Below are positions 35,540 through 45,222 of a DNA stretch of 64,000 nucleotides, in pieces; position 1 is the first letter of the stretch, and every line of letters begins with the position of its first letter. Source of the stretch: Cribrihabitans_A pelagius (GTDB taxonomy: Bacteria > Pseudomonadota > Alphaproteobacteria > Rhodobacterales > Rhodobacteraceae). The notes under the pieces are model-generated. The model did not search any database. It was not told the DNA's origin and worked only from the letters and a program-made list of their open reading frames with translations. The DNA lies in assembly GCF_048820915.1 (NCBI RefSeq), contig NZ_JBMERR010000004.1:124001-188000 (forward strand), written 5' to 3'. A program made the position numbers and the translations under genes.

Positions 35540-36276
35540 TCCGCGGGATGAGCGATCCAGTCCATAACCTCTGCCACGCTGGCCTTGACGGGCCGGGCGG
35601 GCACCTCTGGGCGGGCGATCATGATCACCGGCAGGCCGAGCGTGCGCGCGGCGGTCAGCTTGGCCGCGGCACCGGCGCCGCCTGCGTTCTTCGCCACGAT
35701 GTGGGTGATGCGGTGGCGCTGCATGAGCGCGGTGTCGCCGGCCGCATCAAACGGGCCGCGGGCGATTTCCACCGCAGTACCGGGCAGCGGCAAGGGCGCC
35801 TCGGGCGCGTCCACCAGCCGCAAGAGGTAGTGGTGCTGCGGTTTCACGGCGAAGGCCGGGAGGTTCTGCTTGCCGATCGCGAGGAACACCCGCGCCGGGG
35901 TGTCCGGCAGGGCATCGGCCGCCTCCGTAACGCTGTCCACATGCAGCCAGTCATCGCCCTCGCCCGCCTGCCAGGCCGGGCGTTCGAAGGCGCAGAGCGG
36001 CACCCCCGCCAGCTCGCAGGCGTAGGCCGCGTTGGCGCTCATCTGCGCGGCGAAAGGGTGGGTCGCGTCGACCACATGGGTGATTCCCCCGGCCTGGATG
36101 TAAGCCGCAAGCCCCTCCGCCCCGCCGAAGCCGCCCACCCGGGTCGGCAGCGGCTGGCTGACGGGCTGCGCGGTGCGGCCCGCGTAGGAGAACACCGCGT
36201 CGAGGCCGGATTCCGCGAGGGCGCCCGCCAGCCGCGAAGCTTCGGTGGTGCCGCCCAGAAGCAGGATGCGTGTCAT
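35536..36276 (-). CDS. cobK: Precorrin-6A reductase
   Basis: 246 residues. The N-terminal Rossmann start ILLLGGTTEASRLAGAL and the blocks GGITHVVDATHPFAAQMS and HIVAKNAGG fit CobK. It reduces precorrin-6A to 6B with NADPH. It runs against the other cob genes and fits without spare bases: its TAG (35536-35538) overlaps the cobJ TAG (35537-35539), and its ATG (36274-36276) overlaps the divergent cobL ATG (36275-36277). A GGAAGGA lies nine bases before the start. Its promoter must sit inside cobL. Confidence 0.93.
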   Translation of the reverse strand: MTRILLLGGTTEASRLAGALAESGLDAVFSYAGRTAQPVSQPLPTRVGGFGGAEGLAAYIQAGGITHVVDATHPFAAQMSANAAYACELAGVPLCAFERPAWQAGEGDDWLHVDSVTEAADALPDTPARVFLAIGKQNLPAFAVKPQHHYLLRLVDAPEAPLPLPGTAVEIARGPFDAAGDTALMQRHRITHIVAKNAGGAGAAAKLTAARTLGLPVIMIARPEVPARPVKASVAEVMDWIAHPAD

Positions 36277-37474
36277 GTCTGAATGTCCTTCCAAGCCCTG
36301 GCTCACGATCATCGGTCTTGGCGAAAATGGACTGGAATCCTTGAGCGGCGCAAGCCGGAAGGCGCTGGCGGAGGCCGAGGTGATCTTTGGCGGGCCGAGG
36401 CATCTGGCGCTGGCGGAGGCGGGCAGCCGGGGCGCGCCCTGGCCGGTGCCCTTCTCGGTCGCGCCGGTGCTGGAGCTGCGCGGGGGCAAAGTGGTTGTGC
36501 TGGCCTCGGGCGATCCGTTTTGGCACGGCGCGGGCGGCTCGCTGGCGCGGCACTTGGAGGATGGCGAGTGGGTGTCGCACCCGGCGCCGCCGGCCTTCGC
36601 GCTGGCGGCGAACCTTTTGGGCTGGAAGCTGGAAGACGTGCTGTGCCTCGGGCTGCATGCGGCACCTTATGCGCGGTTGCGGGTTTTGCTCGGGGCCGGG
36701 ACACGCGTAATTTGCACCATGCGCGACGGCGGCGCACCGGCGGAGCTGGCGGCGTGGCTCACGGCGCAGGGCTTTGGCGCTTCGCAGCTCACCGTGGCGG
36801 AATGCCTCGGCGGGCCGCGGCAGCGGGTGCGGGTGACCGGGGCGAAAGACTTCGATTTGCAGGACGTTCAGGCGCCTGTTGCCGTGGCCATCGAGGCCGC
36901 GGGCAGCAGGGGCCTGCCGCGCGCCTCGGGGCTTGCGGATGAACTGTTTTCCAGCGACGGGCAGATCACCAAGCGGCCTGTCCGCGCGCTGACGCTTTCG
37001 GCGCTGGCGCCGCGCGCGGGCGAGCTGTTGTGGGATATCGGCGGCGGCTCCGGCTCGGTCTCGGTCGAGTGGTGCCTGGCCGCGCCCGGCGCGCGGGCCA
37101 TGACGTTTGAGCCGAGGGAAAGCCGGCTGGAGAACATCCGCGCCAATGCCGCGGCCTTCGGCATCGAGCACCGGATGACAGCGGTTCTGGGCAAGGCGCC
37201 GGAGGTGCTGGCGGGCCAGCCCCTGCCCGATTGCGTCTTCATCGGCGGCGGCGGCAGCCAAGCCTTGCTGGACCACCTGTGGGAGGTGCTGCCCGCAGGT
37301 GCGCGGATCGTGGCAAACGGCGTGACGCTGGAGACCGAGACCCTGCTGATGCAGGCCCACGCGGCGCGCGGCGGGCATCTGTTGAAGGTGGAGATTGCCG
37401 AGGCCGGGCCATTGGGCACAATGCGCGGCTGGGAGCGGGCGCGGCCGGTCATTCAGTGGAGCGTCACGCGATGA
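36275..37474 (+). CDS. cobL: Precorrin-6Y C5,15-methyltransferase (decarboxylating)
   Basis: 399 residues with two domains: an N-terminal CbiE-like methylase (IIGLGENGLESLS, VVLASGDPFWHGAGG) and a C-terminal CbiT-like Rossmann methylase from about residue 230 (LWDIGGGSGSVSVEWCLAAP). It methylates C-5 and C-15 and removes the acetate carboxyl at C-12. Its start codon overlaps the cobK start on the other strand; an AGGA sits nine bases upstream. A GTG at 36245 is a weaker alternative. The stop overlaps the next gene. Confidence 0.94.
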   Translation: MSECPSKPWLTIIGLGENGLESLSGASRKALAEAEVIFGGPRHLALAEAGSRGAPWPVPFSVAPVLELRGGKVVVLASGDPFWHGAGGSLARHLEDGEWVSHPAPPAFALAANLLGWKLEDVLCLGLHAAPYARLRVLLGAGTRVICTMRDGGAPAELAAWLTAQGFGASQLTVAECLGGPRQRVRVTGAKDFDLQDVQAPVAVAIEAAGSRGLPRASGLADELFSSDGQITKRPVRALTLSALAPRAGELLWDIGGGSGSVSVEWCLAAPGARAMTFEPRESRLENIRANAAAFGIEHRMTAVLGKAPEVLAGQPLPDCVFIGGGGSQALLDHLWEVLPAGARIVANGVTLETETLLMQAHAARGGHLLKVEIAEAGPLGTMRGWERARPVIQWSVTR

Positions 37475-37848
37475 AGGTGGCAGGCATCGGGTTTCGCGCC
37501 TCTGCCACCGCGGCGGATTTGCAGGCGGCGCTGGCGCTGACCGGAGCGCGGGTGGATGCGCTGGCCTCGGTCGCGGAGAAAGCCGCAGCACCTGCCATGC
37601 TGGCGTTTGCAGACGCGGCCGGCCTGCCGGTGATCGCGCTGGAAGAACACGAAATTGCCGGGGAGCGGACGCTGACCTGCTCGCCCCGGATCAAGGCGCG
37701 GTTCGGCACCGGATCGCTGGCCGAAGCGGCGGCGCTGGCAGGCGCGCGCCATGGGGCGCCGGGCAGCACTTCGCGCCTTCTCGCCCCCCGAGTTGTCACC
37801 GCGGATGGGCTTGCCACCGCGGCCATAGCAGAAAGACTTGAGCCATGA
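37471..37848 (+). CDS. cobE: CobE/CbiG C-terminal-type cobalamin synthesis protein
   Basis: 125 residues. The start KVAGIGFRASATAADLQAAL and the middle DAAGLPVIALEEHEIA match the CbiG C-terminal/CobE family; SRLLAPRVVTADGLATAAIAE is the usual end. The exact reaction of CobE is unclear, though it is required for aerobic cobalamin synthesis in some bacteria. It is coupled by four-base overlaps to cobL upstream and cobM downstream. Confidence 0.88.
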   Translation: MKVAGIGFRASATAADLQAALALTGARVDALASVAEKAAAPAMLAFADAAGLPVIALEEHEIAGERTLTCSPRIKARFGTGSLAEAAALAGARHGAPGSTSRLLAPRVVTADGLATAAIAERLEP

Positions 37849-38631
37849 CCGTTCACTTCATTGGCGCCGGACCGGGCGCTGCCGACCTTCTGACCCTGCG
37901 CGGGCGCGACATCATCGCGTCCTGCCCGGTGTGCCTTTATGCAGGCTCGCTGGTGCCGGAGGAAATCCTGAGCCACTGCCCGGCGGACGCGAAGGTGGTG
38001 AACACTGCCGCGATGGATCTCGATGCCATCGTGGCGGAAATCAAGGCGGCGCATGAAGCGGGTCAGGATGTGGCGCGGCTGCACTCCGGCGATCTGTCGG
38101 TGTGGTCGGCAATGGGCGAGCAGATCCGGCGGCTGAAGGCGGAGAGCATCCCGGTGTCCGTCACCCCCGGCGTGCCATCGTTTGCGGCCGCCGCCGCGGC
38201 GCTGGGGACCGAGCTGACGCTGCCTGGCCTTGGCCAGTCCGTGGTGCTGACACGGACGCCGGGGCGCGCGTCCTCGATGCCCGAAGGCGAAACGCTGGAG
38301 AACTTCGCGCGGACCGGCGCGACGCTGGCGATCCACCTGTCGATCGGCAACCTGGATCACGTGGTGGAGAGCCTGACGCCCCACTATGGCGGCGACTGCC
38401 CGGTGGCCGTGGTCTACCGCGCCAGCTGGCCGGACCAGCAGATCATCCGGGCCACGCTTGCGACGCTGAAGGCCTCGCTGGACGAGAAGATCTCCCGCAC
38501 CGCGCTGATCCTGGTGGGGCCGGTTCTGAAGGGCGAAGGCTTTGACGAGAGCTGTCTTTATTCCACCGAATACGACCGCCGCTACCGCCCGCAAAGCGCG
38601 GACAGCCCGTGGTCGAGCTGGAGCCACGGGG

Positions 38632-38639
<8 letters not shown>
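37845..38639 (+). CDS. cobM: Precorrin-4 C11-methyltransferase
   Basis: 264 residues, tetrapyrrole methylase. Clear blocks are VHFIGAGPGAADLLTLRGRD, VCLYAGSLVP, RLHSGDLSVWSAMGEQIRRL and VTPGVPSFAAAAAALG. It adds the C-11 methyl to precorrin-4. The stop overlaps the cobB start by eight bases. Confidence 0.95.
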
Positions 38640-39968
<1,329 letters not shown>

Positions 39969-39972
<4 letters not shown>

Positions 39973-40727
39973 GCGGTTTTGTCAGCTTCGTCTCCTCCGG
40001 CCCGGGCGATCCGGAGCTGTTGACCATCAAGGCGGTGAAGCGGCTGGAGACGGCGGACGCGGTGCTGTTCGATGATCTGTCTTCGGGGCCGATCCTGTCC
40101 CATGCCCGTCCGGATGCCGATCTGGTCGGCGTCGGCAAGCGCGCCGGCCGCCCCTCGCCCAGGCAGGACCACGTGAGCCAGCTCCTGGTGGAATACGCAT
40201 CATCGGGTGCGCATGTGGTGCGGCTGAAATCCGGTGACTCGGGCGTCTTCGGGCGGCTGGAGGAGGAGATCACCGCCCTGCGCGCGGCCGGAATCGGTTT
40301 TGAGATCGTGCCCGGTGTGACCGCGGCCTCGGCGGCGGCGGCGGCGGCGAACATCCCGCTCACCCGGCGGATGACGGCACGGCGGCTGCAGTTCATCACC
40401 GGCCATGACGTGACCGGCGGGCTCCCGGACAACCTGAACCTCGCGGCGCTGGCGGATCCGGAGGCGACCACCGTGGTCTACATGGGCAAGCGCACCTTCG
40501 CAGCCCTGGCGGAGAAGCTGATGCAGGCCGGGCTGCCGCCGGAAACCCGCGCGCTGCTGGCGCTGGGTGTCTCGACGCCTGCGCAGTCGCTGCATTGCCA
40601 CACGGTGGGCGAGCTGCCGCAGGTGCTGCGCAAGATGGAGACCGGCGCGCCGGTGCTGATCCTCTACGGGCCGCTGGCCGGCAGCGATCTGCCCGCTGCG
40701 CCTGCAAACCCGCCACCAGGCGCATGA
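39969..40727 (+). CDS. cobA: Uroporphyrinogen-III C-methyltransferase
   Basis: 252 residues, SUMT family. The start FVSSGPGDPELLTIKAVKRL and DAVLFDDL, then VVRLKSGDSGVFGR, VPGVTAASAAAAAANIPLT and the TGHD motif, are typical. It makes precorrin-2 from uroporphyrinogen III, the entry step of the pathway. There is no fused siroheme synthase CysG domain, and the cobalamin context supports a dedicated cobA. It overlaps the neighbours at both ends. Confidence 0.94.
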
Positions 40728-41059
40728 GCACACCCGCGATCACCCTCTGCCGCACCTGCCGGGACGCCGACCCGCAGCTGCCGGATCAGCTCGCGGCGGC
40801 CTTGCAGGACGCCGGGCTGAGGGCGGAACTGGCGCAGGCGGACTGCATGTCCGGCTGCCGCCGTCCGCAAACGCTGGCGGTGCGGCAGAGCGGCAAGACC
40901 GCCTATCTGTTTGGCGAGATCACTGCCGCCGACCTGCCGGACCTGATGACCTTCCTGCAGATGTATGGCGCGAGTCCCGACGGCAATTTCGCCGATGCGC
41001 GCCCGCTCGGGGCGTTGCGCTTCAAGGCGCTGGCCCGAATTCCGGCGCAAAACAGCTGA
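40724..41059 (+). CDS. Second DUF1636 family protein
   Basis: 111 residues. The cysteine pattern ITLCRTCRDAD and QADCMSGCRRP equals that of the DUF1636 gene at the operon head, but without the N-terminal Pro/Gln extension. The C-terminus FADARPLGALRFKALARIP resembles the paralogue. It is the last gene before tandem hairpins and the second riboswitch, and its start overlaps the cobA stop. The function is unknown; a ferredoxin-like redox role in cobalamin synthesis is inferred. Confidence 0.85.
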   Translation: MSTPAITLCRTCRDADPQLPDQLAAALQDAGLRAELAQADCMSGCRRPQTLAVRQSGKTAYLFGEITAADLPDLMTFLQMYGASPDGNFADARPLGALRFKALARIPAQNS

Positions 41060-41083
41060 GCCCGCGCATGCGGCGGGCGGAAC

Positions 41084-41128
41084 AAAATTCCCGCACGGAA
41101 TTTTGGCCGGAAAATCTCCATTTTCCGG
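41084..41128 (+). terminator. Two tandem hairpins closing the cob operon
   Basis: AAAATTCC (41084-41091) pairs with GGAATTTT (41097-41104) around a five-base loop. CCGGAAAAT (41107-41115) pairs with ATTTTCCGG (41120-41128) around CTCC. Both stems are perfect and far richer in AT than the surroundings. They lie just after the second DUF1636 gene and before the riboswitch, the place for a terminator. Confidence 0.7.
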
Positions 41129-41202
41129 TTCCCTGCCGCGAAGCTTGCGCAACAGGACGGTTTCAGCCTTGACCGGAGCGGCCCGCGCCGGGCACAACAA
41201 AG

Positions 41203-41391
41203 CGATACGGTGTCCAGTGGTGCCAAGCGCCAGGACTGAAACGGGAATGAGGAACGGCGGACCAAATCGCGGCGCCGAAGCTTCAACCGCCCCCGCGACT
41301 GTGAGCGGCGAGCGGCCGTCCAATGCCACTGGCGCAAGCCGGGAAGGAGGACAGCCGCAGCGACCCGCGAGTCAGGAGACCGGCCGTGTCG
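41203..41391 (+). ncRNA. Cobalamin riboswitch upstream of cbtB-cbtA
   Basis: P1 is CGATACGG (41203-41210) with CCGTGTCG (41384-41391), one G-T pair. Conserved blocks follow in order: GAAACGGGAATGAGG, CCGCCCCCGCGACTGTGA, the B12 box GCCACTGG with GGGAAGG, and TCAGGAGACCGGCC. The gene start is 47 bases downstream, with a hairpin in between. B12 should repress the cobalt uptake genes. Confidence 0.9.
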
Positions 41392-41406
41392 GAACAGAAA
41401 ACTTGT

Positions 41407-41431
41407 GCCGTCGGGTGTGACGGCTAGGAGG
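41407..41431 (+). promoter_or_regulatory. Likely expression platform and ribosome binding site of cbtB
   Basis: The hairpin GCCGTC-GGGTGT-GACGGC (41407-41424) ends one base before the strong Shine-Dalgarno AGGAGG (41426-41431), six bases upstream of the cbtB ATG. The closeness suggests the riboswitch acts on translation start here. Confidence 0.5.
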
Positions 41432-41437
41432 AAAGAC

Positions 41438-41608
41438 ATGACGACGAAAACGCATCTGGCATCTGCCGCCGGCACCAGCCTGATTCCGGCCCTGTTTGCC
41501 GTGGTCCTGGGACTGGGCATTGTCACGCTGACCGGCCACGTGCAGGCCTCTGCCCTGCATGACGCGGCGCATGACGTGCGCCACGCCACCGGCTTCCCCT
41601 GCCACTAG
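41438..41608 (+). CDS. cbtB: CbtB family cobalt transporter subunit
   Basis: 56 residues with one membrane segment (LIPALFAVVLGLGIVTLTG) and the CbtB C-terminal signature HDAAHDVRHATGFPCH, whose histidines and cysteine probably bind cobalt. CbtB is the small subunit of a B12-regulated cobalt uptake system. It is preceded by a riboswitch and followed four bases later by cbtA, exactly as in other proteobacteria. Confidence 0.93.
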   Translation: MTTKTHLASAAGTSLIPALFAVVLGLGIVTLTGHVQASALHDAAHDVRHATGFPCH

Positions 41609-41612
41609 GGCC

Positions 41613-42305
41613 ATGTTCAGCCGCATTCTGACCAGCGGGTTGTTCGCTGGCGCTGCAGCAGGGTTGATTACCGCCCTGCTGCAGCTCGTTTTCGTGCAGC
41701 CGGTGCTGCTGCATGCGGAGCTCTACGAATCCGGTGAGCTGGTGCATTTCGGCGGTGCCGCGATCTCGGCGCATCCCGAGCTGCCCGGCATCGACGTGAT
41801 GCGCGACGGGCTGAGCATCATCTTCACCATGCTGACCTACACCGGCTATGCGCTGGTGATGGTGGCGCTGATGTCGCTGGCCGAGCGCCAGGGCCATGCC
41901 GTCACCGCGCGCACCGGGCTGTTGTGGGGGCTCGCGGGATTCATCACCTTCCACTTCGCGCCCGGCCTGTCGCTGGCGCCCGAGGTGCCGGGAGTGGCGG
42001 CGGCCGATGTCGGCCTGCGCCAGGTCTGGTGGACGCTGACGGTCGCGGCGGCGGGGGTTGCCATGTGGCTCATTGCCTTTGGCGGCGGGCTGACCGCCTA
42101 TCTGATCGCCGCGCTGCTGCTGCTCGCACCGCATGTGGCGGGCGCGCCCGAGCCCGAGAGCTTCTCCGGCCCGGTGCCGACCGAAATCGGCGCGCTGTTC
42201 GCCGCCCGCGCCTTTGGCGTGGGGATGGCGGCCTGGGTGCTCTTGGGCACCTTCGCAGGCCACTTCTGGCAAGCCGAAGGCAAACGCGAAGCGGCCGCGG
42301 CCTGA
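41613..42305 (+). CDS. cbtA: CbtA family cobalt transporter
   Basis: 230 residues with about five membrane segments, beginning ILTSGLFAGAAAGLITALLQ. Family features include HAELYE near residue 35, GLAGFITFHFAPGLSLAPEVPG in the middle and a C-terminal segment ending FAGHFWQAEGK. Predicted inner-membrane cobalt permease acting with CbtB. It starts four bases after cbtB. The ATG at 41613 directly precedes the first membrane segment. Confidence 0.93.
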   Translation: MFSRILTSGLFAGAAAGLITALLQLVFVQPVLLHAELYESGELVHFGGAAISAHPELPGIDVMRDGLSIIFTMLTYTGYALVMVALMSLAERQGHAVTARTGLLWGLAGFITFHFAPGLSLAPEVPGVAAADVGLRQVWWTLTVAAAGVAMWLIAFGGGLTAYLIAALLLLAPHVAGAPEPESFSGPVPTEIGALFAARAFGVGMAAWVLLGTFAGHFWQAEGKREAAAA

Positions 42306-42369
42306 CCCGCAGCACTTCCCGCCCCGCCGGTGCAGACCGGCGGGGCGCTCTTTTGACGAGGATAAGAAG

Positions 42370-42876
42370 ATGTCCCGCTCTCTTGCTCTTTTTGCCATCG
42401 GGCTGGTCTTCGGCGGCGGCGCGGGCTTTGTGACTGCGGCCGGGAATGGCGTGACCTTCGACGGCCACGACCACGGCAGCGCGGCGCTTCACGGCGGCGG
42501 CCATGCGGAAATGGCAGGCCACGCCCATGAGGCGGTGCTGGACCTTCCCGCGGGCAGCGATGCGCCCCGGGTTGCGCTCAAACTGCTGAAGGACCCGATG
42601 TCCGGATGGAACCTGCAGGTCACGCCGGAGAACTTCCGCTTTGCCCCGCAGAATGCCTCCGCCGCGGATGTGCCCGGCGAGGGTCATGCGCATGTCTATG
42701 TGAACGGCGGAAAGATCGCCCGGCTCTATGCCGAGTGGCTGCATATCCCCTCCCTGCCCGCGGGCGGAGCCGAAGTGACGGTCTCGCTCAACTCCAACAG
42801 CCACAGCCCGCTGACGGTCGAGGGTGAGCCGGTCTCGGCCAGCGTCACCGTGCAGGGTGATGGCGAAGGCTCCTGA
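42370..42876 (+). CDS. Histidine-rich exported metal-binding protein of the cobalt cluster
   Basis: 168 residues. A signal or membrane-anchor segment (ALFAIGLVFGGGAGFVTAA) is followed by a His-rich stretch: DGHDHGSAALHGGGHAEMAG and HAHE. The rest looks like a beta-rich domain with GHAHVYVNGGKIARLYAEWL and VSLNSNSHSPLTVEGEPVSA, a pattern I associate with copper or other metal-binding periplasmic proteins. No precise family is recognised. Position between cbtA and cobF, behind the riboswitch, suggests a periplasmic cobalt-binding chaperone for CbtAB; this is inference. Confidence 0.8.
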   Translation: MSRSLALFAIGLVFGGGAGFVTAAGNGVTFDGHDHGSAALHGGGHAEMAGHAHEAVLDLPAGSDAPRVALKLLKDPMSGWNLQVTPENFRFAPQNASAADVPGEGHAHVYVNGGKIARLYAEWLHIPSLPAGGAEVTVSLNSNSHSPLTVEGEPVSASVTVQGDGEGS

Positions 42877-42952
42877 GCCTGTTCCCAGACGAGCGGAATA
42901 CACGCGCGCTGCCCTTGTCCGGGGGCCGCGCTTCCAGCGAGAAGGCCCCGGC

Positions 42953-43711
42953 ATGATTGAGCTCTCCCTGATCGGCATCGGCACCGGCAACCCCCAGCAC
43001 ATGACCTTGCAGGCGATTGCGGCGCTGAATGCGCAGGACGTGGTCCTGATCCCCACCAAGGGCGCGGGCAAGGATGACCTCGCTGGCCTGCGCAAGGATA
43101 TCTGCGCGCAGGCGATCGAGGGGGACGGCCCGCGAATCGTGGAGTTCGCCCTGCCCCGGCGCGACGAGGCAACCCGCGATTACCGCCAGCGGGTGGATGA
43201 CTGGCACGACGCCATCGCGGAGATCTGGTGGCAGACGCTGTGCGAAGCCCTGCCCGAGGGCGGCAAGGCGGGGTTCCTGGTCTGGGGCGACCCGTCGCTT
43301 TACGACAGCACCATGCGGATTGCCGCCCGGCTTAAGGCCCAGGCGGATCTGCGGCTCACGGTGATCCCGGGCATCACTTCGATCCAGGCGCTGACGGCGG
43401 CACATGCGGTGCCGCTCAACGACATCGGCGCGCCCTTCACCATCACCACCGGGCGGCAGTTGCGCGAGGGCGGCTGGCCCGGCAGCGCCGATACGCTGGT
43501 GGTGATGCTGGATGGCGAATGCTCTTTCCGCGCGATCGCTTCCGAGGGCGTGGATATCTGGTGGAGCGCCTATGCAGGGATGGCAAACGAGATTTCCATT
43601 GCCGGGCCGCTGGGCGACGTCGCGGCGGATATCGTGGAGACCCGCGCGGCGGCCCGCGCCGCGCATGGCTGGATCATGGATATCTACCTGTTGCGCCGCG
43701 CCGGGGCCTGA
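42953..43711 (+). CDS. cobF: Precorrin-6A synthase (deacetylating)
   Basis: 252 residues, tetrapyrrole methylase specific to the aerobic route. Typical blocks are SLIGIGTGNPQHMTLQAIAA, LVWGDPSLYDSTMRIAARL and VIPGITSIQALTAAHAVPLN. It methylates C-1 and releases acetate from precorrin-5. It lies away from the main cob operon, after the cobalt uptake genes and 77 bases behind the His-rich gene. The stop overlaps the end of the convergent CHAD gene by 28 bases. Confidence 0.93.
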   Translation: MIELSLIGIGTGNPQHMTLQAIAALNAQDVVLIPTKGAGKDDLAGLRKDICAQAIEGDGPRIVEFALPRRDEATRDYRQRVDDWHDAIAEIWWQTLCEALPEGGKAGFLVWGDPSLYDSTMRIAARLKAQADLRLTVIPGITSIQALTAAHAVPLNDIGAPFTITTGRQLREGGWPGSADTLVVMLDGECSFRAIASEGVDIWWSAYAGMANEISIAGPLGDVAADIVETRAAARAAHGWIMDIYLLRRAGA

Positions 43712-45222
43712 GCGGCGCAGCCGCCATTGCACAGCGTAAGGACACGCGCCTGTGCGGCGGAGCTGGTGAAGGCGTCGAGCCGCTCGCCAAGCCGGGCGCG
43801 CGCCGCCTGCTGCTCCTTGTGCAGCAGCGCGATCATCGCGCCGGCAGCCAGCGCGGCCTTGGCCTCGGCGGAGTCGGATTTCCCTTTCGGAGTGGTGAGG
43901 CCCCGGGCGGCCAGTTCCAGGAGCGTCGCTTGCTGCTGGGCACAATCGTTGAAGCGGCCAAGCCTCTCCTGGAGGCGCTTCAGCGGTTTCAGCGCCTGGC
44001 TCAGTTCGGCGGCGGGAAACAGCGGCGCAAAGAGCTCCATCAGGTAGCGCAGCTTCTTGCAGCCGATGCGCAGTGCGTGGATCTCGGCGTCGGGGCTTTG
44101 AGCGGTGATGCGCGCGGCGGCGCGGCAGAGCTTGGCGTGGCGGCGCGCGATGAGCTGCCGGGCCAGCGCGCCGGCCGGCAGCGCCGCGCCGGAGCCTTGC
44201 GGGCGGGCAGCGGCGGCTTCAGCGGTGAGCCCGGCCATGTGCCAGCGGTAGGCCGCGCCGCCGAGGCGGGCCGCCAGCTCGCGCTGGCAGGCGGCACGCC
44301 TGGCGCGGATGGCGGCAAACAGCGCGGAGAGCCCCGGGTGCAGCGATGCGGGCAGCATGGCGCGGAAGCGGTCCTGCTCCAGCAGCCAGACATCGAGGTC
44401 GCGCAGCCCGTTAGTCTGGGTCATCAGCGCCTTGAGATCGCGGCGCAGGCGGGCGGCGTCCTCGGCGGGCAGCACATCTTTCAGCCCTGAAAGCAGCGCC
44501 CGGATGCGGCGCAGGGCGATGCGGTAGTCATGCAGGAACTCGGTGTCCAGATCGGAGATGATGCCAGGCTCATTCTGCCGCGCGGCGGCCAGATGGGCGG
44601 CGAGGATCCGGCCTGCGGCCTCATGCGCGGGCTGCCCGGGGGAAAGCGGCAGCACCGGCTTGGCGCTGTAGCGCGGCCGGTCCGGCACCAGCAGGGCAAA
44701 TAGCGCGGCGGGCGCCGCAGGCTCTGCGCGCAGCGCCTTGAGGTGGCGGTCCAGCGCGGGCGCCGCTTTGCGGCCCTTGAGCTGGCTGCAGAGAAGGCTG
44801 GCCGTGCCGCGCGGTGTCTCGACGCCGTAGACCGTCAGCGCCCCGCGCGGCCTGCCCCGGCGGGCAGCGCGAAGGTTGTGCCGGGTGAGGCGGCCCTCGG
44901 CCTGGGTCAGCAGGCGGCGCAGCGGGCAAAGCTGTTTGAGCACCTGCTGCACAGGGCCTTCCGGCAGCTCGCTGACCAGCCCGCCGCCGCCTGCGGGCTG
45001 GCTGAGGCTGGCGCGCGGCCCGAACAGGTGGAGCGTGCCCGCGCTCTCCAGCAGAAGGCGGCCGCTGTGGTGCAGGGTGCCGTCGAAACTGTCCAGCAGC
45101 CGCACCGGCACCGGGTTGCGGGTTGATGTGATGGAGAGCGTGAGCGCCGCGCTGCCGCAACCCAAGTCCTGCGGGCCGGGGATTCGGCCGGGGAGGAGGT
45201 GGTGGCGGAGGGAATTCGGCAT
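43684..45222 (-). CDS. CHAD domain protein with degenerate N-terminal CYTH-like region
   Basis: 512 residues. Residues from about 200 to the end form a CHAD helical domain with LHDYRIALRRIRALLSGLKD and HALRIGCKKLRYLMELFAPL, the conserved basic helices that bind polyphosphate. The first 170 residues contain RLLDSFDGTLHHSGRLLLES, reminiscent of a CYTH/triphosphatase domain but without recognisable catalytic Glu pairs. The pairing CYTH plus CHAD is common. It overlaps the cobF end and precedes a zone of decayed genes. Confidence 0.8.
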   Translation of the reverse strand: MPNSLRHHLLPGRIPGPQDLGCGSAALTLSITSTRNPVPVRLLDSFDGTLHHSGRLLLESAGTLHLFGPRASLSQPAGGGGLVSELPEGPVQQVLKQLCPLRRLLTQAEGRLTRHNLRAARRGRPRGALTVYGVETPRGTASLLCSQLKGRKAAPALDRHLKALRAEPAAPAALFALLVPDRPRYSAKPVLPLSPGQPAHEAAGRILAAHLAAARQNEPGIISDLDTEFLHDYRIALRRIRALLSGLKDVLPAEDAARLRRDLKALMTQTNGLRDLDVWLLEQDRFRAMLPASLHPGLSALFAAIRARRAACQRELAARLGGAAYRWHMAGLTAEAAAARPQGSGAALPAGALARQLIARRHAKLCRAAARITAQSPDAEIHALRIGCKKLRYLMELFAPLFPAAELSQALKPLKRLQERLGRFNDCAQQQATLLELAARGLTTPKGKSDSAEAKAALAAGAMIALLHKEQQAARARLGERLDAFTSSAAQARVLTLCNGGCAAQAPARRNR

